From Falsirhodobacter sp051195255 (lineage in GTDB: Bacteria > Pseudomonadota > Alphaproteobacteria > Rhodobacterales > Rhodobacteraceae), in assembly GCF_051195255.1 (NCBI RefSeq), contig NZ_JBNJLK010000003.1, positions 186,001 to 250,000 on the forward strand: 64,000 nt of DNA, in the 5' to 3' direction. Below are positions 33,191-41,026 of this stretch, piece after piece. The notes beneath the pieces are model-generated. The model saw only the letters and a list, made by a program, of their open reading frames with translations. It did no database searches and was not told the origin of the DNA. The position numbers and the translations under genes were made by a program. Each line of letters starts with the position of its first letter. Positions within the stretch are counted from its first letter, which is position 1.

Positions 33191-34038
33191 TGTCCATGTC
33201 CCTTCGCATTCCGACCCCGGCGCGGCTGGGATATTCGTTCAACTGGGTAGGCCGCATCGGTTTGGTTGTGATCCTGTTCTGGGCGGTGGCGGCCATCATC
33301 GGCCCGTGGATCACCCCCTATCCGACCGGAGAGATGGTCGATTTCGACTATTTCGGCCCCGTCAGCCAGAAGTTCTGGATGGGCACGGATTATCTGGGAC
33401 GTGACATCCTTTCACGCGTGATCATGGGCGCGCGATACACCGTGGGCATCGCCTTGGCGGCGGTGACGCTGGCCTGCGCCGGGGGCGTGCTGCTGGGCAT
33501 GATCGCGGGCGTGGCGGGGGGCTGGTTCGACACGCTGCTGTCGCGCCTCTTGGACGCGTTCAACGGCATCCCGTCGCTTCTGTTCGGGCTGGTCGTGGTG
33601 GCCGCGGTCGGGTCGTCCATCCCGGTGCTGATCCTGACGCTGGCCGCGATCTACCTTCCCGGTTCCTACCGCTTTGCCCGCGCGCTGGCGGTGAATGTCA
33701 ACACGATGGATTTCGTCACCGTGGCCCGCGCCCGGGGCGAAGGCTTCACCCACCTGATCCTGCGCGAGATCTTTCCCAACATCCTTGGCCCCGTTCTGGC
33801 CGATCTGGGGCTGCGCTTCGTCTTCATCGTGCTGGTGCTGTCGGGCCTGTCTTTCCTGGGCCTTGGCGTGCAGCCGCCGAACGCCGACTGGGGCGCGCTG
33901 GTGCGCGAGAACATCGAGGGCCTCAGCCTTGGCGCCCCCGCCGTCATCTTCCCGTCGATCGCCATCGCCTCGCTGACGATCTCGGTGAACATGTTCATCG
34001 ACAACCTGCCCACCCGCATCAGAGACCGGAGCGAATGA
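33190..34038 (+). CDS. ABC transporter permease (DppC-like)
   Basis: The second permease subunit, 282 aa, with the typical FWMGTDYLGRDILSRVI entry and an EAA loop ending in ILREIFPNILGP. Downstream of it lies the sequence GLSFLGLGVQPPNADWG that marks DppC-type proteins. It is coupled to the fused ATPase gene by a 4-nt overlap. Confidence 0.93.
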   Translation: MSMSLRIPTPARLGYSFNWVGRIGLVVILFWAVAAIIGPWITPYPTGEMVDFDYFGPVSQKFWMGTDYLGRDILSRVIMGARYTVGIALAAVTLACAGGVLLGMIAGVAGGWFDTLLSRLLDAFNGIPSLLFGLVVVAAVGSSIPVLILTLAAIYLPGSYRFARALAVNVNTMDFVTVARARGEGFTHLILREIFPNILGPVLADLGLRFVFIVLVLSGLSFLGLGVQPPNADWGALVRENIEGLSLGAPAVIFPSIAIASLTISVNMFIDNLPTRIRDRSE

Positions 34039-35696
34039 TGACCCACCCCCTAGTCTCCGTCCGCGACCTGCGCATCGGCGCCACCACCGATTCCGGCCGG
34101 AAGGTGGAGATCATCAAGGGCGTCACCTTCGACATCGCCCCCGGCGAGATCGTGGCCCTGATCGGCGAATCCGGATCGGGCAAGACCACGATCGCGCTGT
34201 CGCTGATGGGCCACGCGCGGCCCGGCTGCGCGATCCACGGCGGCACGATCCGTCTGGGCGGGCACGACGTGACGGGCATGACCGAACGCCAGCGTGCCGC
34301 CCTTCGCGGGACCGAGGTGTCCTACATCCCCCAGTCCGCCGCCGCCGCCTTCAACCCGTCGAAGCGCATCATGGATCAGGTGGTGGAGATCACGTCGATT
34401 CACAACCTCATGCCCCGCTCCAAGGCCGAGGCGAAGGCGCGCGAGCTGTTCCGCGCGCTGGCCTTGCCGGATCCCGACACGATCGGCAGCCGCTATCCCC
34501 ATCAGGTGTCGGGCGGGCAGTTGCAGCGCCTGTCGGCGGCGATGGCACTGATTGGTGATCCGCAGCTGGTGATCTTCGACGAACCGACCACCGCGCTGGA
34601 CGTGACCACCCAGATCGAGGTGCTGCGCGCCTTCCGGTCCGTCATGGGGCAGGGCAACATGGCTGGGGTCTATGTCAGCCACGATCTGGCCGTGGTGGCC
34701 CAGATCGCCGACCGCATCATCGTGCTGCGAGGCGGCGTCGTGCAGGAGGAGGGGACCACCGAGCAGATCCTGACCGCGCCTACCCATTCCTACACCCGCC
34801 AGCTGCTGGACGCGTTCGAACCCGTGCCCCATGTGGCGGCGCCGAAGCTCGGGGCGGCGGCGCGTCCCATCCTTCAGGTCGACAACCTTTGCGCCGGCTA
34901 TGGCGCGATCCGGAATGGCGAGCCTGCGGCGAAGATCCTGCAGAACGTCAGCTTCCGGCTGGAACGCGGCCGCAATCTTGGCGTGATCGGGGAATCCGGG
35001 TCGGGCAAGTCCACGCTGGCCCGCGCCATCGCGGGCATCCTGCCCGCCTATCGGGGCAACATCCAGCTGGACGGGGCGGAGCTGAAGCCGGATCTGGCCC
35101 AGCGCAGCAAGGACCAGTTGCGCCGCGCCCAGATCGTGTTCCAGCTGGCCGACACCGCCCTGAACCCCGCCCAGTCGATCGAGACGATCCTTGGCCGCCC
35201 CCTGACCTTCTATCACGGGATGAAGGACGCGAAGCGGGCCGCGCGCGTGGCGCAGCTTCTGGACATGGTCCATCTGCCCGCCACGCTGCGCCACCGCCTG
35301 CCGTCGGAGCTTTCGGGCGGACAGAAGCAGCGGGTGAACCTGGCCCGGGCGCTGGCCGCGGACCCCGAACTGATCCTGTGCGACGAGATCACCTCGGCAC
35401 TGGACACGGTGGTGGCGGCGGCGATCCTTGATCTGCTGAAGGAGTTGCAGCGCGAGTTGAACCTGTCCTACATGTTCATCAGCCACGACCTGTCCACGGT
35501 GGAGGCGATCTGCGACGATGTGCTGGTGATGCTGAAGGGCCGCGTGGTGGAAGCGCTGCCCGCCGCCCGCATGTCGGCCGAGGCGGTGCATCCCTATTCG
35601 CGGCTCCTCATCTCCTCCATCCCGAAGCTGGACACGGGGTGGCTGAAGGGGCTGGAACAGGATCCCGACCTGATCGCGCAGTTCGCCCGCCGCTAG
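34035..35696 (+). CDS. ABC transporter ATP-binding protein, two fused ATPase domains
   Basis: A 553-aa protein joining DppD- and DppF-like ATPases. The two Walker A motifs are GESGSGKTT and GESGSGKST. The signatures are VSGGQLQRLSAA and LSGGQKQRVNLA, and the Walker B sites are LVIFDEPTTALD and LILCDEITSALD. In the second site the usual proline (DEPTSALD) is replaced by isoleucine. It completes the transporter that starts at 30558. Its last codons overlap the Lrp gene on the other strand by 4 nt. Confidence 0.93.
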   Translation: MMTHPLVSVRDLRIGATTDSGRKVEIIKGVTFDIAPGEIVALIGESGSGKTTIALSLMGHARPGCAIHGGTIRLGGHDVTGMTERQRAALRGTEVSYIPQSAAAAFNPSKRIMDQVVEITSIHNLMPRSKAEAKARELFRALALPDPDTIGSRYPHQVSGGQLQRLSAAMALIGDPQLVIFDEPTTALDVTTQIEVLRAFRSVMGQGNMAGVYVSHDLAVVAQIADRIIVLRGGVVQEEGTTEQILTAPTHSYTRQLLDAFEPVPHVAAPKLGAAARPILQVDNLCAGYGAIRNGEPAAKILQNVSFRLERGRNLGVIGESGSGKSTLARAIAGILPAYRGNIQLDGAELKPDLAQRSKDQLRRAQIVFQLADTALNPAQSIETILGRPLTFYHGMKDAKRAARVAQLLDMVHLPATLRHRLPSELSGGQKQRVNLARALAADPELILCDEITSALDTVVAAAILDLLKELQRELNLSYMFISHDLSTVEAICDDVLVMLKGRVVEALPAARMSAEAVHPYSRLLISSIPKLDTGWLKGLEQDPDLIAQFARR

Positions 35697-36187
35697 ACGC
35701 GGTCGGCGAACAGGCGGGTCAGGGGGATCTGGTTCTTCACGAAAGGCGTCTTGATCACGACGAAGCTGAAATACTTGTCGATGCCCACGTCGCGGTCGAT
35801 CAGCGCCTCGATGATGTTCTGGTAATCCACGATGCCCGCCGTCACGAACTTCACCAGATAGTCGTATCCCCCCGATACGAGGTGGCATTCGATGCAGCTG
35901 TCGATCTTTTCCAGCGCTTCCTGAAAGCGGGAAAAGTCGATCTGGCGGTGGTTCTTCAGCGTGAATTCCGTGAAGACGGTCAGCGTCTCGCCCAGCTTGG
36001 CCACGTCGATCTGCGCAGAATAGCCGATGATGTAGCCCGCCTGCTGCAGCTTCTTCACCCGCATCAGGCAGGGAGAGGGCGACAGCGCCACTAGGTCGGC
36101 CAGTTCCACGTTGGTGATCCGGCCGTTGCGCTGAAGTTCGGCCAGAATCTTCACGTCGATGCGGTCGAGTTTCAGGCGCGCGGTCAT
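35693..36187 (-). CDS. Lrp/AsnC-family transcriptional regulator
   Basis: A 164-aa regulator with an N-terminal helix-turn-helix (ITNVELADLVALSPSPCLMRVKKL, residues about 24-47) and a C-terminal RAM ligand-binding domain (CHLVSGGYDYLVKFV). Family members usually sense amino acids and control nearby catabolic genes. It is divergent from the FAD oxidoreductase gene. The shared 155-nt gap contains a strong copy of the 15-bp motif repeated upstream of several operons here, so it is the leading candidate for that regulon's control protein. Confidence 0.92.
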   Translation of the reverse strand: MTARLKLDRIDVKILAELQRNGRITNVELADLVALSPSPCLMRVKKLQQAGYIIGYSAQIDVAKLGETLTVFTEFTLKNHRQIDFSRFQEALEKIDSCIECHLVSGGYDYLVKFVTAGIVDYQNIIEALIDRDVGIDKYFSFVVIKTPFVKNQIPLTRLFADRV

Positions 36188-36253
36188 CTTGTCCCTCCTT
36201 GTGGGCCTTCCCCTTGTCGTGGAACTTCAAGCGTCTGCCAAGCCTGACCTTTT

Positions 36254-36268
36254 CGACAGGATCTGCCG
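36254..36268 (+). promoter_or_regulatory. Candidate Lrp/AsnC operator between lrp-like gene and FAD oxidoreductase
   Basis: The sequence CGACAGGATCTGCCG matches the copy at 29656 at 13 of 15 positions. It lies 66 nt from the regulator start and 74 nt from the divergent oxidoreductase start. A reversed partial copy (CGGCAGATGCC) follows at 36286, making the region roughly symmetrical. Confidence 0.5.
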
Positions 36269-36342
36269 CCCCCCGGCCCCGATGCGGCAGATGCCACCGG
36301 CGGTCCCGCCTTAACCTGTTCCCGAACGACCCGGAGGATGAC

Positions 36343-37668
36343 ATGCCCGCACCCCTTCTTTCCATCACCACCGATCCCACCCTGCCGGCCGAGGCCGATT
36401 GCGTCGTCATCGGCGGCGGCATCGTCGGCGTCAGCGCCGCCTATTGGCTGGCGCGGGCGGGGCAGAAGGTCGTGCTGCTGGAAAAGGGGCGCATAGGCGC
36501 CGAACAGTCCAGCCGTAACTGGGGATGGTGCCGTCAGCAGAACCGCGACGTGCGCGAACTCCCCCTTTCCACCCGCAGCCTTGCCCTGTGGGAGGAGATG
36601 GCAGCCGACCTTGGCCCCGACATCGGCTTTCGCCGCTGCGGGTTGCTGTATCTTTCGGACGATCCGGCAGAGCTGGAGGGCTGGGCCTCTTGGGGGCGGT
36701 TCGCGCGGGGCGAGGGGGTGGACACCCGGATGCTGACCGCCGCAGAGACGGCGGAGCGGGCGCGCGCCACCGGCCGGTCTTGGCAGGGCGGGGTGTGGTC
36801 GGTCAGCGACGGGATCGCCGATCCGGCCAGCGCCGCGCCGGTGATCGCGCGGGGCGTGGTGAAGCATGGCGGCCACGTGATCCAGCGCTGCGCCGCCCGG
36901 GGGATCGAACGGGCAGGCGGTCGGGTCAGCGGCGTCATCACCGAACGCGGCACGATCCGCACGCGCAACGTCGTGGTGGCGGGCGGCGCCTGGGCGGGCA
37001 GCTTCATGAACCAGCTGGGGGTGACCTTCCCCCAGGCCTCGGTCCGCAGTTCCATCCTGTCGATCATGCCGGGGGCCGAAGGCCTGCCGGACGCGCTGCA
37101 CACGAAGGGCGTGTCGGTCACGCGGCGCGGGGACGGGGGGCACACGCTGGCCATTTCCGGCCGTGGCAGCGTCGATCTGACGCCCGGCATGCTGCGCGGC
37201 GCAAAGCACTTCCTGCCGATGTTCGCCAAACGCTGGCGGTCCCTTCGTCCCGGCTGGACGCAGGGCTGGGTCTCGGGGTTCGAGACGCGCGCGATCTGGC
37301 CCACCGACCGCGAAACTCCGATGGAACGGATGCGCGTTCTGGACCCCGCGCCTTCGGTCCCGCTGGTCCGCGAAACGCTGGCCCGCGCCCGTGCCTTGCT
37401 GCCGGCCCTGCGCGGCATTCCGGTGCAGGCCAGCTGGGCTGGCTTCATCGACAGCACGCCCGACGGGGTGCCGGTGATCGATGCCGACGTGGGCGTTCCG
37501 GGGCTGGTGCTGGCGGCGGGCCTGTCGGGCCACGGCTTCGGCATCGGGCCGGGCGTGGGGCATCTGGTGGCGGATCTGGCTTTGGGACGTGACCCGATCA
37601 CCGAGGTCGCGCAATACCGGCTGGACCGGTTCCGGGGCAGCCAGTGGGGCAAGGTCGCGAAATTCTGA
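36343..37668 (+). CDS. FAD-dependent oxidoreductase (DAO family)
   Basis: A 441-aa flavoprotein. The FAD motif GGGIVG lies at residues 24-29, followed by RIGAEQSSRNWGWCRQQ, and the C-terminal LAAGLSGHGFGIGPGVGHLVADL completes the fold. It resembles amino-acid or sarcosine/opine-type oxidase subunits. GGAGG precedes the ATG at 36343. It is intact and could supply the catalytic flavin subunit whose second copy is broken next door (37671-38751). Confidence 0.88.
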   Translation: MPAPLLSITTDPTLPAEADCVVIGGGIVGVSAAYWLARAGQKVVLLEKGRIGAEQSSRNWGWCRQQNRDVRELPLSTRSLALWEEMAADLGPDIGFRRCGLLYLSDDPAELEGWASWGRFARGEGVDTRMLTAAETAERARATGRSWQGGVWSVSDGIADPASAAPVIARGVVKHGGHVIQRCAARGIERAGGRVSGVITERGTIRTRNVVVAGGAWAGSFMNQLGVTFPQASVRSSILSIMPGAEGLPDALHTKGVSVTRRGDGGHTLAISGRGSVDLTPGMLRGAKHFLPMFAKRWRSLRPGWTQGWVSGFETRAIWPTDRETPMERMRVLDPAPSVPLVRETLARARALLPALRGIPVQASWAGFIDSTPDGVPVIDADVGVPGLVLAAGLSGHGFGIGPGVGHLVADLALGRDPITEVAQYRLDRFRGSQWGKVAKF

Positions 37669-37670
37669 CC

Positions 37671-38751
37671 TCATGCGAAGCGGGCGATATGCATCGCGTC
37701 CAGCGGCGTGTCGCAGCGGCCGGTGTTGATCAGTTCGGCCATCGCATCCCCTACGCCGGGCCCCAGTTGAAATCCGTGGCGGCAAAAGCCGAAGGCGTGG
37801 AACAGGCCCTGCCTGGTGAGGGAGGGGCCCATGACGGGCAACCCGTCCCCCACATGTCCCTCCGCCCCAGACCATTGACAGATCACGGCGACGTGGCGCA
37901 GCGCGGGCACCAGCCGCACCACCGCGCGCAACTGCTGGGGCAGGCGGGCGGGATCCAAATGCGCGTGGCCGGTCGCGGGATCCACCTCCATCCGGTCCAC
38001 CGCGCCGCCGAAGACGACATTCCCACGCTCCACCTGCCGCAGATAGGCGCCATGGGCCGCCGCCCAGACCCCCACCACGGCAAGGACGCGGTGGGGCAGA
38101 GGTTCGGTCACGCCCATCTGCGGGCCGAAGCTGCGGATGGGAACAGGCTCGCCAAACTGTGCGGCCAGATCGCCGGCGCGCGCACCGACGCAATTCAAAT
38201 TCACCAGCCGGTCGGCGGTGAAGGTGCCCTTGGAGGTCGTCTGCGTCCAAGTGGACCCCGCACCGGACCGGGATCCTCCACGATCCATGTGCCCAGTCGG
38301 GCCGCCGCCGCCGCGAATGCGGGCCCGGGGTTGCCCGTTCATCCTCGGGCGAAAGGGAGGCGCCGATGGCGTCAGGACCAAGACTCGGAAAGCGACGGCG
38401 CAGGTCGGCGGGCGACATCTCCTCCAGCGTCAGGCCTTCGAGGCGGGCGGCGTCAGCATAGGCGCGCATCAGGGCCAGCCCTTCGGGATTGAAGATCAGG
38501 CGCAGGTGGCCGGTGGCCTGAGATTCCACATCCCGGCCCAGAAGGCGTTCCGCCGCGTTCCACAGGGTCAGCGACCGGCGGGCCAGCGGCAGTTGCGCCG
38601 GATGCCGCCCGCTGCGCCGCACGTTCCCGAACGACGCGACGGTGGCCCCCGCGCCGATGTGCCCGCGCTCCACCAGCGTCACCGGAACGCCCCGCCGCGC
38701 CAGAAAGACGGCGGTGGTCGTGCCCATTAGTCCGCCGCCCAGAAGGATCAC
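37671..38751 (-). pseudogene. Broken FAD-dependent oxidoreductase (DadA-like)
   Basis: Remains of a DAO-family flavoprotein of about 360 residues. The N-terminal part (38751 to about 38335) reads VILLGGGLMGTTTAVFLARRG with the FAD motif. It continues to SPEDE and then loses frame. A short stretch in a second frame reads like NPGPAFAAAARLGTWIVED, and from about 38255 the C-terminal part continues in a third frame to FCRHGFQLGPGVGDAMAEL. A 6-nt near-duplication (AATTTG/AATTGC, about 38190-38202) adds two residues. No good start codon is present beyond a GTG at 38751. At least two frame changes make it non-functional, unless they are sequencing errors. Confidence 0.8.
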
Positions 38752-38755
38752 CGAT

Positions 38756-39205
38756 ATGCCCCGCCCCCGTCCTGCATTGGCCCATCAACGCACCTCTACC
38801 GCGATCCTGAACGGCTACGTGCATCCGCGCGTGTCCGGCTATCTGTCGGCGCTGGAAGGGCGCTTGACCGATCAGGGCGCGCCCGCGCGCGCCATGCTGA
38901 CCAAATCCAACGGTGCCCTGACGACGGCGGGCGAGGGGCGACGCGATTGCGTGTCCATGCCGCTGTCGGGCACCGCGTCGGTAGTAATCGGGGAGTCGTG
39001 CTTGGCGCGGCAGGCGGGCGAAAGCCGCATCCTGACCCTGCACATCGGCGGCACTTCGGCCGATTTCGCGCTGATCGTGGACGGCGAGGTGCAGTTCGGG
39101 ACCGATGAGCGGATCGGGGAATTCCCGCTGCACGTTCCCTCCGTGTCGGTCAGTCCGATCGGGATCGGGAGGCCACGGCCTCGAGGCGGTGCTGCGCGCC
39201 TTTGA
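38756..39205 (+). pseudogene. Internal fragment of a hydantoinase A/oxoprolinase-family gene
   Basis: A 149-codon open frame whose first 135 codons match only the middle of HyuA-type proteins (normally near 680 aa). The landmarks are RTSTAILNGYVHPRVSGYL, MLTKSNGALTTAGEG and IGGTSADFALIVDGEVQ. Both ends of the family are missing. The frame runs into unrelated sequence after about 39160, where the usual SIGAGGGS would be expected. A 2-nt gap separates its ATG from the broken oxidoreductase. It is a remnant, not a working enzyme. Confidence 0.75.
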
Positions 39206-39268
39206 CGCCGTCTGCCAGCGCTTCCCCGACCTGCCGCGCCCCGAGGCGTTGGCCAAGGCCGCCGAATG
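39163..39268 (+). pseudogene. C-terminal remnant of an unidentified gene
   Basis: In a second frame, the stretch after the HyuA fragment reads GHGLEAVLRAFDAVCQRF and ends PEALAKAAE at a stop overlapping the next ATG (GAATGA). Coding-like composition and the overlap with the following start suggest the end of an upstream operon gene whose body was deleted. I do not recognise the family. Confidence 0.4.
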
Positions 39269-39540
39269 ACCGCCGGCCGCCTTGTCCGCCGCGCCGTGAC
39301 CTTCCGGTTCGACGGGCAGGACCTGTCCGCGCTGGAGGGGGACACCTGTTGTCGGCCATCCTAACCCGCAGGACCCGTCTGCGGCAGGCCGAATTCGGGG
39401 CAGAAGGGCGGGCCGGCTTCTGCCTGATGGGCGCCTGCCAGGATTGCTGGATCTGGCAAGAAGACGGGCCGCGTTTGCGCGCCTGCTCCACCCCCCTGCG
39501 GGACGGGATGCGGCTGCTTTCGGCCCCTGCGGGGGGCTGA
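39266..39540 (+). pseudogene. Frameshifted (2Fe-2S)-binding subunit of an opine/proline-type dehydrogenase
   Basis: The small ferredoxin-like subunit found next to HcnB/OoxA-type flavoproteins, normally about 90 aa. The first part reads RRAVTFRFDGQDLSALEGDT. At about 39347 the frame is lost, as if one C is missing from GACACCCTG, and the frame ends at TAA. The second part, LLSAILTRRTRLRQAEFG, then continues with CLMGACQDCW and RAC, giving the four expected cysteines. Correcting one base gives an intact 91-aa protein. It ends 5 nt before the flavoprotein start. Confidence 0.78.
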
Positions 39541-39545
39541 CCCGC

Positions 39546-40907
39546 ATGACGCGCGTCCTGATCGTCGGGGCCGGACCGGCCGGCATCCGCGCGGCCGAAG
39601 CGGTTGCCAAGGCCGGCCTGCGCCCCATCGTGGTGGATGAAGCCGCGCGTGCCGGCGGCCAGATCTATCGCCGCCCGCCCGAGGGGTTCCGTCGCGCGGC
39701 CGCCACGCTTTACGGGTCGGAGGCGGTCAAGGCGCAGCGCCTGCACGACCTTTTTGACGCCATGGTGAAGGCGGGGCAGGTGGAGCATTTGCCCGAACAT
39801 TCCGTCTTCGCCTTGCGTGACGGGGTGGCGCATGTGGCCGGTGCGGGGGGCGGCCGCCGCATCCCCTATGACCGGCTGATCCTTGCGACGGGGGCCACGG
39901 ACCGCGTGGTGCCGGTGCCGGGCCGGCAGTCGGCGGGCGTCTACACGCTGGGGGCCGCACAGATCGCGCTGAAGGCGCAGGGGATGGCGCTGGGGCGGCG
40001 GATCGTGCTGGCAGGCTCCGGTCCGCTGCTGACGCTGGTGGCGGTGCAGCTGATCAAGGCGGGGGCGGGGGTGGCGGCGGTGCTCGACACCTCGTCTTAC
40101 GCCGATCAGATCTGGGGGGCGGCGGGGATGGCCTTGGCCCGACCGCGGGTGACGCTGCGGGGGCTGCGGATGCGCGCGGCGCTGGGCCGCCTTTACCATG
40201 CCGACGCGCGGCTGGTCCGGATCGCGACCGACGATCAGGGCCGCATCGCCCTGCATTTGCAGGACGCGCGCGGACGGCCGCAAGACACGCCCTGCGACGC
40301 CGTGGCGATGGGCTGGCACCTGCGGGCGGAAACGCAGCTGGCCGATCTCGCGGGAGCGCGCTTTGTCTGGTCGATGGACTGGGCGCAGTGGCTGCCGCAG
40401 GCGGACCCGATGGGGCGGGCGGGGCCGGGCCTGTATCTGGCGGGCGACGGTGTGCGGATCCTGGGCGCGGACGCGGCGGAACGGGCGGGAACGCTGCCCG
40501 CGCAGGCCTGTCTTCAGGATCTTGGGCATCCCGTGGCGGGCACCGGCGCCCTGCTGCGGCAGGTCGCGCGGCTGGATCGGTTCGGCCGCGCCATGGCCCG
40601 CGCCTTCCCCTGGCCCGCCCCGCAGGTGCACGCCTTGCCCGACACCACCATCCTGTGCCGGTGCGAGGGGGTGACGGTGGGCGACCTTCGTGCCGCCGCC
40701 GATCTGGGCGGGGCGGAGGCGAACCGCGTGACATCCATCGGCCGCATCGGCATGGGGCGCTGCCAAGGCCGCTATTGCCAGCTGGCGGCGGCGGAGCTGA
40801 TCGCGCGGCAGGTGGGCTGCCCGGTACCGGACGCGGGGCGTCTGCGGGGCCAGCCGCCCGTGCGGCCGGTGCCGATCGCCGCGCTGCTGGAGGCCGAGGA
40901 GGGCTGA
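39546..40907 (+). CDS. NAD(P)/FAD-dependent oxidoreductase with BFD-like [2Fe-2S] domain (HcnB/OoxA-like)
   Basis: A 453-aa alpha-type subunit of a three-part amino-acid, opine or hydrogen-cyanide-synthase-type dehydrogenase. The N-terminal FAD motif is VGAGPAG (7-13), with ARAGGQIYRRPP; a second nucleotide site follows (VLAGSGPLLTL). The C-terminal BFD-like cluster has CRCEGVT and GMGRCQGRYC. It is complete, although its two usual partners in this locus are both disrupted. Confidence 0.9.
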   Translation: MTRVLIVGAGPAGIRAAEAVAKAGLRPIVVDEAARAGGQIYRRPPEGFRRAAATLYGSEAVKAQRLHDLFDAMVKAGQVEHLPEHSVFALRDGVAHVAGAGGGRRIPYDRLILATGATDRVVPVPGRQSAGVYTLGAAQIALKAQGMALGRRIVLAGSGPLLTLVAVQLIKAGAGVAAVLDTSSYADQIWGAAGMALARPRVTLRGLRMRAALGRLYHADARLVRIATDDQGRIALHLQDARGRPQDTPCDAVAMGWHLRAETQLADLAGARFVWSMDWAQWLPQADPMGRAGPGLYLAGDGVRILGADAAERAGTLPAQACLQDLGHPVAGTGALLRQVARLDRFGRAMARAFPWPAPQVHALPDTTILCRCEGVTVGDLRAAADLGGAEANRVTSIGRIGMGRCQGRYCQLAAAELIARQVGCPVPDAGRLRGQPPVRPVPIAALLEAEEG

Positions 40908-40937
40908 CCGCACAATCTTCTGCCGCCCGCGCGCGAC

Positions 40938-40952
40938 CGCACAAATCTGCCG
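40938..40952 (+). promoter_or_regulatory. Candidate Lrp/AsnC operator upstream of the aldehyde dehydrogenase operon
   Basis: The sequence CGCACAAATCTGCCG matches the copy at 36254 at 12 of 15 positions and lies 74 nt before the aldehyde dehydrogenase start. A looser copy (CGCACAATCTTCTGCCG) lies at 40909-40925, directly after the flavoprotein stop. Confidence 0.45.
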
Positions 40953-41026
40953 CGTCCCTTCCTCATTCGGCAGCTTTCGCTGCCCTGTCGCCCGCACTCT
41001 GGCCCATGAACAACCCGGAGGTTGCC

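Noticed and set aside
38756..39205. Calling the hydantoinase-like frame a functional gene
   Set aside because: It covers only an internal fifth of the family, with both ends missing and a switch to unrelated sequence.
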